Shown in pieces: positions 25,188-34,053 of a stretch of DNA of 59,780 bases. The position numbers were made by a program, and so were the translations under genes. The notes below the pieces were generated by a model. It did no database searches, had not been told where the DNA came from, and saw only the letters and a program-made list of their open reading frames with translations. Every line of letters starts with the position of its first letter. Position 1 is the first letter of the stretch. Source of the DNA: Bacteroidaceae bacterium (GTDB lineage: Bacteria; Bacteroidota; Bacteroidia; Bacteroidales; Bacteroidaceae); NCBI GenBank assembly GCA_017617575.1, contig JAFZVY010000139.1, forward strand, positions 1-59,780. Direction: 5' to 3'.

Positions 25188-26510
25188 TTATATTTCATAA
25201 CTAACATCACGAAGATGAACCTTGATGACCTTTTCCTTTGTAGTCTCAGGCATGAATGTCATTCGCTGTACGATATGCGGATGTTCCTCTATCGCCTTCC
25301 TAATCTTGGAGAGCATCGGACGTCGTATGTCTGCATCCGTAATATCTGGCGCAACCTCACGAGTGGCAAGTGAAAGGTATGTTGTCTCAAAGCGGTGCTG
25401 CGCTGCCTCAAGATATTTCACGTCATTCAATCCATTGGCTGCAATGTTGAATCCTCCGTAATGGAGCGTCTCGCTGATAAGGAACACGTAGAACGCAGAT
25501 TCCTTTGGTCCTATGTCGAGGGGCTCGTCCGTTTCTCCGTCAACGGTACGAGTGACAACGGTCAACACATTCTTGCGATTGTATGGATGAACGACAAGAC
25601 GGCTGCTTGCACCCTGTCGGTATGTGAGGAGGTCGAAGAGTGTGCGGTAGAAACCTGAATACACGATGCGGTCTTCCTCCATAATCTTGTTACGGATGAC
25701 GAACGATGTAGAATTCTGGCACTTCATAAAGTGGGATATCATGTCGTCCACCTGTCCGAGCACATCCTTCTTGAGAGGCACGATGAGATAATGCACCATC
25801 ATGTTGTCATGAGCCATGGATGCACCAATCCTAACGATGATGGAAGGACCGTGGATGTCAAAGTCAAAGCCGAGCTTGCCAAGGATAAGTTCCCTGAAAA
25901 GACTCTCAGACGTCATGTCCTTCAAAGACTTGGCAATGGCATCTGCCTTGTCGTCCCCCTGCGAAGGCGACAAGTAGTATATCATGTCGTGGAGCAAGGT
26001 GCCAGCCGACGATAGATGCTCAACCATCTTAGGGAGATAGACGAAATCGAAGTCGCCCACCTTGAAGTGATTGACTATATACGAATAATTGGCGAGGATG
26101 AAACCGTTCATCCCTTCGTCATAACCATTCTCCACAAAGAGCACCTGATTGTCGTTTAGCATGATGTCGCTACTTGGCAGAGACACCAGCGTGCCTGTCT
26201 TGTCGCCAGTCAAGCATTCGCGACATGCAAGGAGAAGCAATGCTTCCTCCCTACAGCACGAACCATCGGAGAGGCTCAGCTGCGAAAGCTCTGACATGAA
26301 CGAAGCAAGTTGCCTTACCGGCATAGTTCTTAGTTCGCCAAATGCCTCGGAGAGAGTCATTGACATTGCCTGTTCGCGCAGTTCTGGGGTGATGTCGTAC
26401 TTACTGCACATCTCCCTTACGAATGCTATCTCGTCATTTGAAATGAGTTCATCGGCCCTCATCATATCATAGATGATACGGTAGATACTCTGTCGTGATA
26501 TGTCGCGCAT
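25188..26510 (-). CDS. TerB-like N-terminal domain protein, unknown
   Basis: 440 residues, no signal peptide or membrane helix, so cytoplasmic. Residues about 1-100 (SIYRIIYDMMRADELISNDE, FVREMCSKYDI) are helical with acidic residues spaced as in TerB/DjlA-N domains, which sense or bind metals. The rest is not recognised: mixed alpha/beta with conserved-looking stretches (NGFILANYSYIVNHFKVGDF, FLISETLHYGGFNI), and a C terminus KIRKAIEEHPHIVQRMTFMP. Single gene with its own terminator; function unknown. Confidence 0.6.
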   Translation of the reverse strand: MRDISRQSIYRIIYDMMRADELISNDEIAFVREMCSKYDITPELREQAMSMTLSEAFGELRTMPVRQLASFMSELSQLSLSDGSCCREEALLLLACRECLTGDKTGTLVSLPSSDIMLNDNQVLFVENGYDEGMNGFILANYSYIVNHFKVGDFDFVYLPKMVEHLSSAGTLLHDMIYYLSPSQGDDKADAIAKSLKDMTSESLFRELILGKLGFDFDIHGPSIIVRIGASMAHDNMMVHYLIVPLKKDVLGQVDDMISHFMKCQNSTSFVIRNKIMEEDRIVYSGFYRTLFDLLTYRQGASSRLVVHPYNRKNVLTVVTRTVDGETDEPLDIGPKESAFYVFLISETLHYGGFNIAANGLNDVKYLEAAQHRFETTYLSLATREVAPDITDADIRRPMLSKIRKAIEEHPHIVQRMTFMPETTKEKVIKVHLRDVSYEI

Positions 26511-26588
26511 ATTGTAGTTATTTTATCAGGAATGTTCAAAGCCTTAATTCTTCTCTTTCCCATTGGGGATGGCTGGCGAAGCGGAGAA

Positions 26589-26789
26589 CTACATATCCAG
26601 GAGAGTGGTAGAAGTATCACGCAAGCGTGCATCGAAGTGGTCGGTCTTGTTTCCCTTACCATCTGTCTTAACGCTGATACGTGCTGTATTCTGCTCCTTC
26701 CATTGTTCGAAGCTACTGCCCGCCAAGAGTGTTGTCCTAATCTTTGTTACCTTAATCTCTACAGAGGGGTTACTATACTGTTTCTTCAT
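26589..26789 (-). CDS. small conserved-type protein (MKKQYSNPSVE...)
   Basis: 66 residues from ATG 26789. The N terminus MKKQYSNPSVEIKVTKIRTTL followed by LLAGSS resembles a class of short Bacteroidales proteins beginning MKKxYxxPxxxV and carrying LLAxS around residue 25; their role is unknown to me. A promoter box TAACTTTGCACC (complement 26838-26850) lies about 55 bp upstream. The tail (KTDGKGNKTDHFDARLRDTS) is polar. It reads toward the TerB-like gene, 78 bp away. Confidence 0.55.
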   Translation of the reverse strand: MKKQYSNPSVEIKVTKIRTTLLAGSSFEQWKEQNTARISVKTDGKGNKTDHFDARLRDTSTTLLDM

Positions 26790-26835
26790 AAACAAGTAGT
26801 AATGCTATAAATTAATTTATTCTTAGTACCTTAAA

Positions 26836-26850
26836 AAGCGGTGCAAAGTT
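26836..26850 (-). promoter_or_regulatory. promoter box for the small protein gene
   Basis: Reverse strand GGTAACTTTGCACCGC fits the consensus -7 element and supports the ATG at 26789. Confidence 0.5.
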
Positions 26851-27003
26851 ACCACAAAATTAAGTAACAACAAAAAAATATGCTAAGAAGTAGAATCTGC
26901 GAGTTCCGATTCGATGATTTATGCAAAGAAATGCGGTAGTTAAAGTGCAGCGGTACGCATCCATGCGCAAAAAATTAAATAAACATGAGCTAAAAATAAA
27001 AAG

Positions 27004-27035
27004 GCTCATGAGACAAGCGGGCTTATCTCATGAGC
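27004..27035 (-). terminator. terminator of the second riboswitch operon
   Basis: 10-bp arms GCTCATGAGA / TCTCATGAGC, followed on the minus strand by CTTTTTATTTTT. The stop codon of the BtuF-like gene lies inside the hairpin. Confidence 0.85.
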
Positions 27036-28213
27036 TTATAGTACTTAGGAGTATAGTGCGGGAGAATGTCAGGATGGAAAGCCTTGACAAAATCAGCAAG
27101 AAGAATATGCGGCTCTACCGGTGATAATTCACGGTAAGGCGTAGATGCAACATTGCAGAAGATGACGTGCTTGTTCTTGAACGCCTTGAGGTCGGCATAT
27201 CGTGCATCCTCTGCCTCAAGTTCGCGAAGTGTAAACTCACCATCGAAGCTTCCATCTATCTGCCAATAGTCAGCATTGACAGCCTTGGCATAGACACTCT
27301 CGAAGTCGAGCGTAAGACCGCCAGCCTCCTCGTGTTCCTTCATAATGTAGTCAACACCAGCGTCCTTGAAAAGCTGCGCCATGTAACTATTGCCACCCAT
27401 AACATACCAACCGTCACGTATCTGGCGACCAGAGATAATGGTTGGCAGATGTGTGCCACTTGCAGAGTTGGTACGAGACGTTGTTCCTGCATCAGCAGAA
27501 TGCTGAGCCTCATCACGAAGGGAAGTCTGCACCTCTGCCTTCAAAGTGTTGTACTTCGTCTCGATGTCAGCAAAGACAGCGTTGGCACGACGTGGCTCGC
27601 CAGTAAGAAGGCCTATTAGCTTAATCCATTCTGCCTGACCAAGTGGATTGGTCTCTCTGTAGCCATGATGCGGAATGAGTGGAATGCCACAATCCTTGAG
27701 TGCCTCATAACCTCCATGCTTGCTGGTAGATATGAAGATGTAGTCGGGACGTGAGGCAATGACAGCCTCGATGTCGAAGTTGCCTTCCTTACCTATCCTG
27801 ACAGTCTTACCTTCCTTCTCCTGCTGCTTAATGCGAGGGTTGAAAAGATGACGAATGCTCGTCATACCCACTACTCGTTCTTCCAGTCCGAGTGCTTCAA
27901 AATTGCCAAGCTGAAGGGCTGTCATGCACACAAAGCGCGACTTTGGCTCAGTGATAACGAGTTCAATAGGCTTAGTGTGCGACGCAGGGTCAGGATTGGA
28001 TATGGTGACGTGTATGCCATCTTTCTTGTAATCGACACGCAGTCCCTTTGCGTACCTTATATATACAGTATCGCTGAACTCCGATGCCTTGGCAAGGATG
28101 GAATCCTGCTGACGGAAAAGAGAGTCGGCACTCATCCCTTCGGAGGGTGCCGACTTGTTGCCGCAAGAGACAATTGCAAGTGCGGCTATAAGTATCAATA
28201 TTATTTGCCTCAT
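27023..28213 (-). CDS. BtuF-like substrate-binding lipoprotein
   Basis: 396 residues. Lipoprotein signal MRQIILILIAALAIVSC with Cys 17, followed by GNKSAPSE, which lacks an acidic surface-export run, so it is probably tethered in the periplasm. The body is a class III periplasmic binding protein (FVCMTALQLGNFEALGLEERVVGMTS, EAVIASRPDYIFIST, ADYWQIDGSF, VIFCNVASTPYRELSPVEPHILLADFVKAFHP), the fold used for vitamin B12, haem and siderophores. It is the last gene of the operon headed by riboswitch 2, 14 bp after the CbiK-like gene. No permease or ATPase (BtuCD) follows, so these must be encoded elsewhere. A polar insert near residues 230-250 (AQHSADAGTTSRTNSASG) is unusual. Confidence 0.85.
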   Translation of the reverse strand: MRQIILILIAALAIVSCGNKSAPSEGMSADSLFRQQDSILAKASEFSDTVYIRYAKGLRVDYKKDGIHVTISNPDPASHTKPIELVITEPKSRFVCMTALQLGNFEALGLEERVVGMTSIRHLFNPRIKQQEKEGKTVRIGKEGNFDIEAVIASRPDYIFISTSKHGGYEALKDCGIPLIPHHGYRETNPLGQAEWIKLIGLLTGEPRRANAVFADIETKYNTLKAEVQTSLRDEAQHSADAGTTSRTNSASGTHLPTIISGRQIRDGWYVMGGNSYMAQLFKDAGVDYIMKEHEEAGGLTLDFESVYAKAVNADYWQIDGSFDGEFTLRELEAEDARYADLKAFKNKHVIFCNVASTPYRELSPVEPHILLADFVKAFHPDILPHYTPKYYKLMR

Positions 28214-28227
28214 AATGCTGTTGCACC

Positions 28228-29343
28228 CTATTCTTCTGGGTACATTGAGTGGTAAACCTCAGTCAACTCGATTGGGTTCTTTGTATGCTCAATCCATACG
28301 TTGAGTATCTTGCTGAAGTCAAGGAGACCACGAAGCTCACCATCAGGGAGGTCATGAGTTGAAATCTTTTCGTACTGTGCTACGTTCTTGAAATACTCAA
28401 ACCAAGAATTCTCTTCTGAGTCTGGCTCTTCTGCATTCCAATACTCTTCACCCTGTCCGTACATATCGTTGTGAGCGTGGTCACCAGCAATTGACATGAG
28501 TGCGTTGAGCACAATCTCCTTTGATTCTGGGAATGCACCATTCTCCTTAATACGTGCCCATACATCTTCCTTCTTGTTTGCATTCTGATCAACAGTACCT
28601 ACGAAGTAGTTGTGGCTGAACTTCTGAAGCTCTGTCTCAAGCTGCTCGTAACGTACATTTGCCTTATAGATGTCGTAGTCATGCTCCTCGCTTGATGGGT
28701 TACCATGTCCCATGAAAGCAACTGTCTTTGTCTTTGCATCTTCCTTAAACTCCTCGTTGAGGATTGAAGCTACGTTCTTAACATCATTCTCGCTGTTAAG
28801 AAGTGGAGTTCCGAGACGTACTTCAACTTCTGAAAGGTATTCGTCATCAAGGTCACCAAGGTAGTTGTTACCAAAGTCCTTGATATAGTTAATAACACGA
28901 CCATACTCTTCACCAGGGATTACCTGAAGTGACTGAACAGTAATCTGCTTGTACTTAACAGCACCAAAAGCATGCAACCAGAAGTTAGGTGCATAGTAGT
29001 TGCGCTGTTCTGCACCGTCATCCTTGTGCTCCCATGCTGCTGCACGGTTAATACAGATGGCTGATGAGTAAGAGAGATAAACATCGCAGTCTGGGAATGC
29101 CTGCTGGTAAGCCTTGACTGTATTGTCAAAAGAGTTGAACGCAGCCTGCCATGTTGAACCGAAAGCCACGAGGAGGATTGCCTTGTCACTCTTCTTCTGT
29201 GCGCTAACCTGAGCGTCAACGGCACGCTGGTAGCGAGTGTAGTTGTCAAGAACTTCATCCTTGTCGTCGTCAGAGCAGGATGTTACGGAAAAAGTTGTCA
29301 ACACTGCAAGAGCAGCGATGAACAATGATTTAATCTTCTTCAT
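28228..29343 (-). CDS. surface-type lipoprotein of the CbiK cobaltochelatase family
   Basis: 371 residues. Signal peptide with lipobox SVTSC (Cys 23) and the acidic run SDDDKDE, as in surface-exported lipoproteins. From residue 54 the CbiK fold begins: AILLVAFGSTW, ITVQSLQVIPGEEYGRV (residues 134-150), RLGTPLLNSENDV, FMGHG with H213, and SIAGDHAHNDM with H289. H213 and H289 align with the metal-binding histidines of Salmonella CbiK, so the active site looks complete. CbiK inserts cobalt into sirohydrochlorin in the cytoplasm; an outer-membrane form resembles IhtB/FetB of Porphyromonas gingivalis, encoded beside a TonB receptor. The gene overlaps the receptor gene by 14 bp (ATG before its stop), so translation is coupled. 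Confidence 0.92.
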   Translation of the reverse strand: MKKIKSLFIAALAVLTTFSVTSCSDDDKDEVLDNYTRYQRAVDAQVSAQKKSDKAILLVAFGSTWQAAFNSFDNTVKAYQQAFPDCDVYLSYSSAICINRAAAWEHKDDGAEQRNYYAPNFWLHAFGAVKYKQITVQSLQVIPGEEYGRVINYIKDFGNNYLGDLDDEYLSEVEVRLGTPLLNSENDVKNVASILNEEFKEDAKTKTVAFMGHGNPSSEEHDYDIYKANVRYEQLETELQKFSHNYFVGTVDQNANKKEDVWARIKENGAFPESKEIVLNALMSIAGDHAHNDMYGQGEEYWNAEEPDSEENSWFEYFKNVAQYEKISTHDLPDGELRGLLDFSKILNVWIEHTKNPIELTEVYHSMYPEE

Positions 29344-31456
29344 AGTTGTTTTGTTTTTTGATGTTAGTATTTATTTTTCTTCCTTGATGGAACTTTATAC
29401 TGAATGAAGCATACACCATAGTTGGTGGTGTAGTAGTACCAAGATGATAAGGTCTTGGCGTACGGTCCACATGATTGAAAATATTGTCAACTCCGGCTTC
29501 CACCTTATATGTAATAGAGGCGGACTGTTTACCTATCTCGTGGGAAGTGTTCAACTTCCACACTTGATAGCGTTTACCATTACCATCGTTCTGGTAGTAA
29601 CGCATACTACTACCCTTTGAATAGAGTCCCACGCCCAGTCGGTACGACCGTCCGAAGCGGTGACGCCAAGTGACATAGGTATTCCATCGCCAGTGTGCCA
29701 TACCGTCAATTGTAACACGTACAAGTCGCTCCGACTTGTCGTCGTAAGCGTGGGCTTCCGTGTCGAGATAGCTAACATTTCCACCGACTGCAAGGTCTGA
29801 CGTCACGTTGTATGCGAGGTTCATGTCCACTCCACACGAGCGAGCATCCTCCATATTCTTGTACATTCGTGGCACAAGGTCTGCACTACCGTCACCATAA
29901 TATTGCACATCGCCCTCTGGCACCATACTTAGAGGTACATTGACGAGCGTTATCATATTGTCAAGCCAGTTGGCATAAGCCGTTGCAGAAACGTTGAACC
30001 TTGACGTACGGTACTCAACACCACCTGTGACGTAGTTGCTAGTCTGAGCCTTCAGCCCCTTGTTGCCCATATAATAAAAGGTCTTTGCACCCATTTGACG
30101 CAAATAATGGTAGTTGAGTTCCTTAGGCGTAGGTGCCTTGAAGCCCTGACTCCATCCAAGACGAACACGCCAATCACCCATGCTGAACATAGTGCTCACC
30201 TTCGGCGTGGCACGGAAACCGAAGCCTCCATTTTCATTGAGTCGAAGTCCTGCTGTCACGTTGAGCCAAGCAACAGGGTTAAGTTCATCCTGCACATAAA
30301 GAGCGGCAGTCCAGTCGTCTGCTTCGCCTCCACGCACTCGCATCGGAGCGTTGAGGTAGTCATAACGATACTCCATACCTGCGTTCAACGTGTTATATGG
30401 AAGATGGAACACACCCTTGAGCACAGCCATTGTCCTCTGCTGGTCGCTTTGCAAGTTACGTTGTCCTGCGAAATACGGGAAGTAGTTCGTAAATCGTCCG
30501 TTAGGCTCATAACCATCCTCCAACGTCGTAGCTGTATATTTGTAGTAATAGGCATGCTTGTTCCAATCCACATCGAGCGTTATGGCATCCCCATCTTTCA
30601 ACTTCCATTTGCCACCAATGGCGGCACTCGCATTACGGTACATGAGGTCGTAGGTATAGACATCGCACGAAGGATGATTGCCATCTTGCGGACGGTTGAT
30701 TATCTTACCATAGTACGAGCCTTCGGCATACGCCTCAAGCTTTTGACTTGCCGTATAGGTGACGCGCTCCGCAACCTGCCAGTTAGTATAACGATTCACA
30801 GTCTTGTTCTTCGAGTCATGCAGAAGCTTAGCCTCAGCATATTCGTCCGATGTATTCTGCCATCCGTCTGTGTGCTGCGTCTGGAAGTTGGTATAGGAGT
30901 TCCAGCGCCCGAGACTTACACCCACGCCATTATGCTGTCTGATGTCGTTGTACGTGCCGTATCGTGTCGTGTTCTCCAAGAACACACCTCCCTCCCTATG
31001 CTTTCGAGTGATGATGTTCACCACTCCTGCTATGGCATCACTACCATAAAGGGCACTCTGCGCACCTTTCACAATCTCAATGCGCTCAATATTGTGAGGG
31101 TCGATAAGTCCGAGGTCGTTCTCACCACCATTGTCGCCATGCAATCTCCTACCATCAATGAGAATGAGTACGTAACCATTGCCCAGACCACCCAGTTGCA
31201 TTTGGCTACCCATATCCCCTTCGTTGAAGGCAAACGATGCCGTGAGCCCTGAGAGAATGTCCTCCAAAGAACGTCCCCCATAGCTATCAAGCACCTTGCG
31301 TGAGATTACCTCTGTCTGTACAGGAGCATCCTTCAACAGGCGTTCCGTACCCGTTCCAGTCACTACGACCTCACGTAGCGTATCGCTCTTTTCCTGAGCA
31401 CCACATACGCAGACAGAGCCCGCCACGAGGACGAGAACCGTCATCAATCTTTTCAT
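29330..31456 (-). CDS. BtuB-like TonB-dependent receptor
   Basis: 708 residues from ATG 31456 (an upstream in-frame start at 31510 lies near the riboswitch and is rejected). Signal peptide MKRLMTVLVLVAGSVCVCGA, TonB-box-like DTLREVVVTGTG, plug about residues 25-150 with YVLILIDGRRLHGD and RIEIVKGAQSALYGSDAIAGVVNIIT (BtuB/FepA/CirA type), then a 22-strand-type barrel ending VYASFSIKF before a short polar tail. First gene of the riboswitch 2 operon with the CbiK-like and BtuF-like lipoproteins. Ligand: cobalamin or another corrinoid; a tetrapyrrole such as haem is the alternative. Confidence 0.9.
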   Translation of the reverse strand: MKRLMTVLVLVAGSVCVCGAQEKSDTLREVVVTGTGTERLLKDAPVQTEVISRKVLDSYGGRSLEDILSGLTASFAFNEGDMGSQMQLGGLGNGYVLILIDGRRLHGDNGGENDLGLIDPHNIERIEIVKGAQSALYGSDAIAGVVNIITRKHREGGVFLENTTRYGTYNDIRQHNGVGVSLGRWNSYTNFQTQHTDGWQNTSDEYAEAKLLHDSKNKTVNRYTNWQVAERVTYTASQKLEAYAEGSYYGKIINRPQDGNHPSCDVYTYDLMYRNASAAIGGKWKLKDGDAITLDVDWNKHAYYYKYTATTLEDGYEPNGRFTNYFPYFAGQRNLQSDQQRTMAVLKGVFHLPYNTLNAGMEYRYDYLNAPMRVRGGEADDWTAALYVQDELNPVAWLNVTAGLRLNENGGFGFRATPKVSTMFSMGDWRVRLGWSQGFKAPTPKELNYHYLRQMGAKTFYYMGNKGLKAQTSNYVTGGVEYRTSRFNVSATAYANWLDNMITLVNVPLSMVPEGDVQYYGDGSADLVPRMYKNMEDARSCGVDMNLAYNVTSDLAVGGNVSYLDTEAHAYDDKSERLVRVTIDGMAHWRWNTYVTWRHRFGRSYRLGVGLYSKGSSMRYYQNDGNGKRYQVWKLNTSHEIGKQSASITYKVEAGVDNIFNHVDRTPRPYHLGTTTPPTMVYASFSIKFHQGRKINTNIKKQNNYEED

Positions 31457-31527
31457 CAGTTTATTGATATGAGACACAATAGTACGGAGACCTATTCCTG
31501 GGCACACCATACGTTAAGTAAAGAGGA

Positions 31528-31703
31528 AGAGGCAGGTTTTCTGACTCGCCATTGAATGGACACCTTCCCAAGGAGATGATACTCCTCAGTGGCTATAGTG
31601 ACCGTCCATTCCATAAATAATGGCACACAGCTGCAGGTACAGTTCAGGTTTCCCACCTGATTCCCTCGCACGGGGCATACTGGCTGTAATCCCCGTTCAC
31701 CAA
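31528..31703 (-). promoter_or_regulatory. cobalamin riboswitch 2
   Basis: Minus strand shows GGGAATCAGGTGGGAAACCTG, CTGCAGCTGTG, GCCACTG, TTGGGAAGG and the B12 box AGTCAGAAAACCTGCC (complement 31531-31546). Promoter box TTACCTTTGCC (complement 31710-31721) lies just upstream. The aptamer ends about 70 bp before the receptor ATG at 31456. Confidence 0.95.
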
Positions 31704-31848
31704 ATCCTCGGCAAAGGTAACATGAATAATCGTAAACACCAAACAAGTGTAACTAAAAATTCTCATACAACAACATTACGACAATACAAGTCGACACTTC
31801 CCTCACACGAAGTCAAATATTCCCGACTTCCCTACCCTACAGAAAAGC

Positions 31849-31878
31849 CCCATCCACAGCATCACTGCTATGGATGGG
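31849..31878 (-). terminator. terminator of the ECF sigma operon
   Basis: 13-bp arms with one mismatch (CCCATCCACAGCA and complement), 4-nt loop, then CTTTTC on the minus strand. It lies 124 bp past the last gene of the operon. No gene is seen in 31722-32002. Confidence 0.65.
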
Positions 31879-32002
31879 ACAAAGCTTGTTATAACTATAA
31901 ACTAATCAAATATATTTGTATTTATTTTCCTGCGTTCCACTGACCCGACTATCACCAAGCATCCTATAGACAAACTTCGTGATGCCCAGCCTGCAAGCAC
32001 CC

Positions 32003-32890
32003 TTAACGGAACATGTTCCTTATAGGGTTCTTCAACTCAAACACAGGGAAATTAGTGTCGAAGACCTTCTCCTGAATGTAGGTAGGAAGACCTGAACGCT
32101 TCCACAACTCCGTCACAGTAGCTCCGTCCTCACCCTTATATGAAAGTTTGTACGTATCATCATCAACCCAAGTGATAGTACAATCCGTACCGAACTCCTC
32201 AGTCACATTTGCACCCTTGTACTTAACAGGACGAAGCACGAAGTACATACGTATCTGGTAAGGACCTCCAATATTATATGCGTGGAAATACACATCCTCG
32301 TCATACACCTTATACATATCATTTGGACAAGTCATAAGCACGTCAATATCACCAATCTTAGTGAATGAACCTACTCTAAACCAACCACCATACAGTTTGT
32401 TCTTCTTAGGATTGCCCTTGAGATTCTGCTTGCACAGTTCAAAACAACGAGCCACACGCGCATCAACTCCGTCCTTGGTATAATACTCTGTTATGAACTC
32501 CTTGTATGGGAACAGAGCGTCGTGAGGCATGATGGTATTGTACCATTTAAGATTAAATGACTTGCCATCGCAGTCATACACACGAATATCCTTTCCATCC
32601 ACACCCATTGGCACGTCACCTGTATAGTTGAAAGGCTTAGCGTCATTCTGCAACACAGACACTTGGAAATCAACATGTGGAACAGTCACATCCCTACGGA
32701 CGACCAGCTGAAGTGTTGACTTGTCCGTACAATACTTATACTGTTCAATCTCTGGAACGGCATCCTTACGATTGCCTTCAAAGCTAACCTTTGTCCATCT
32801 AAACAATCCGCGAGGATTTACATTCTGTGCACTTACCATTACAGATGCAAGGCACACACCAAGGAATAAAGCAATTTTCTTCATAATCAT
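32003..32890 (-). CDS. secreted protein of the ECF operon, unknown
   Basis: 295 residues (a second ATG two codons in may be the real start). Signal peptide MKKIALFLGVCLASVMVSAQ, cleaved near AQNVNPRG. No lipobox. Features: GLFRWTKVSFEG at the mature N terminus, GGWFRVGSFTKIGDIDVLMTC, CTITWVDDDTYKLSYKGEDG, suggesting a beta-rich lipocalin-like body, but the family is not recognised. Last gene of a four-gene operon (24 bp after the previous one). Exported to periplasm or beyond. Role unknown. Confidence 0.75.
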   Translation of the reverse strand: MIMKKIALFLGVCLASVMVSAQNVNPRGLFRWTKVSFEGNRKDAVPEIEQYKYCTDKSTLQLVVRRDVTVPHVDFQVSVLQNDAKPFNYTGDVPMGVDGKDIRVYDCDGKSFNLKWYNTIMPHDALFPYKEFITEYYTKDGVDARVARCFELCKQNLKGNPKKNKLYGGWFRVGSFTKIGDIDVLMTCPNDMYKVYDEDVYFHAYNIGGPYQIRMYFVLRPVKYKGANVTEEFGTDCTITWVDDDTYKLSYKGEDGATVTELWKRSGLPTYIQEKVFDTNFPVFELKNPIRNMFR

Positions 32891-32914
32891 TATAAATATT
32901 TAGGTTACAAAATA

Positions 32915-34036
32915 TCAATTTTTAATTATCTTCTCTCGTCCGTGAACGTAGTTCTTCACACGTTTCCAGTCCTTAGGAATCCAGTATTCGCCCTCCACCT
33001 CAAGGCGAAGCACATACAGGCGACCATCATTACCCATATCAGCAACGACATAGCTGGACAGAGCCACGTTGTTCACAGTAAGCTTCGTGATGTTCTTAAT
33101 GCCACAAAGGGAGAAGTAACGACCGGAATACTCCATCACGCAACATTGTCCCAGCTCATTATCCATGTGGTTCTCCGCCTTACGGAACAACTGCCCATAT
33201 ATACGTTTCGCTTCCTCTGGCGACTCTACGACATAGAGCGTACCCTTGGAATGGCTGTCATTAGAGCCATAGTACAAGCCATCCGTGAGATAATAGGCTT
33301 TAGACTTATCCATGCCATCAGCCTCGCCATGAACATATTCCACACTATGCTTCTTAGCTTTTGCTTCAGTCATAAGACCATCAAGAAGTTCGTCAAAGGC
33401 ATCAATATGGAATCCAAAGTATGACTTGTAAAACTCATTCTCCTTATTTTCCATATAAATGATATTTCCACGACCATTCACATAGTCAAAGATAACGAAC
33501 TCTTTAGCACCATAATATGCACGGCGGTTCTTACCTTTCAAGGTGTTGAGCAATTCATTTTCAAACCTACGGTATGAGTTATCATACGTACAATAATGAC
33601 ATCTTTCAAAATAGTCATCCATCGTATAGTTATAGAAGTCTCCATATTCCTCTTGTTCGAGAACGCAATCCTCGTTCTCGCCATACGCCTTGATTGACAA
33701 CGAGTATGCGATAGTGTCCTTACCCATTACGTGCTTATTACATCGGTAAGCCTCTACAGAATGCATCGCAACACCTTCAAGATACATACAGATGCTATCC
33801 ACAAGCTGAGGTACACGATGCCCAGCATCAAGTCTCTCACCAGCCATGAGCACATCCTTATCCTCAAAGCGCACATAGACCCTGCGTCCAAGGCGACCTT
33901 TCTCCGTAATCCTTGCCACCGACACCCTTGCTCCTTTCTGGGCAAGTCCCTCAAGATAGCCACACAAGCCACCACCTTGCGCCCATGCTGTAAGGTTTGC
34001 CAGCACCAATACTAAAAAAGCAATAATCCCTTTCAT
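32915..34036 (-). CDS. secreted protein of the ECF operon, unknown
   Basis: 373 residues. Signal peptide MKGIIAFLVLVLANLTAWAQ. Mature protein is rich in Tyr and Glu, with CHYCTYDNSYRRFENELLNT (a CxxC pair near residue 150), KEFVIFDYVNGRGNIIYMENK and a C terminus LRLEVEGEYWIPKDWKRVKNY. No domain recognised. It follows the candidate anti-sigma gene by 17 bp and precedes another secreted protein by 24 bp. Being in the operon of an ECF factor suggests a signal or stress-related envelope function, by inference. Confidence 0.75.
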   Translation of the reverse strand: MKGIIAFLVLVLANLTAWAQGGGLCGYLEGLAQKGARVSVARITEKGRLGRRVYVRFEDKDVLMAGERLDAGHRVPQLVDSICMYLEGVAMHSVEAYRCNKHVMGKDTIAYSLSIKAYGENEDCVLEQEEYGDFYNYTMDDYFERCHYCTYDNSYRRFENELLNTLKGKNRRAYYGAKEFVIFDYVNGRGNIIYMENKENEFYKSYFGFHIDAFDELLDGLMTEAKAKKHSVEYVHGEADGMDKSKAYYLTDGLYYGSNDSHSKGTLYVVESPEEAKRIYGQLFRKAENHMDNELGQCCVMEYSGRYFSLCGIKNITKLTVNNVALSSYVVADMGNDGRLYVLRLEVEGEYWIPKDWKRVKNYVHGREKIIKN

Positions 34037-34053
34037 ATCACCATCGTGTTATT

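Noticed and set aside
26921-27124. 67-codon plus-strand frame overlapping the BtuF-like gene end
   Set aside because: Runs through the operon terminator and the 3' end of a well-supported gene; composition is that of the hairpin.
30095-31252. Long open frame (385 codons) antisense to the BtuB-like receptor
   Set aside because: No signal of a protein family, overlaps a clear receptor gene over its full length, and lacks its own promoter; long antisense frames are common opposite biased genes.
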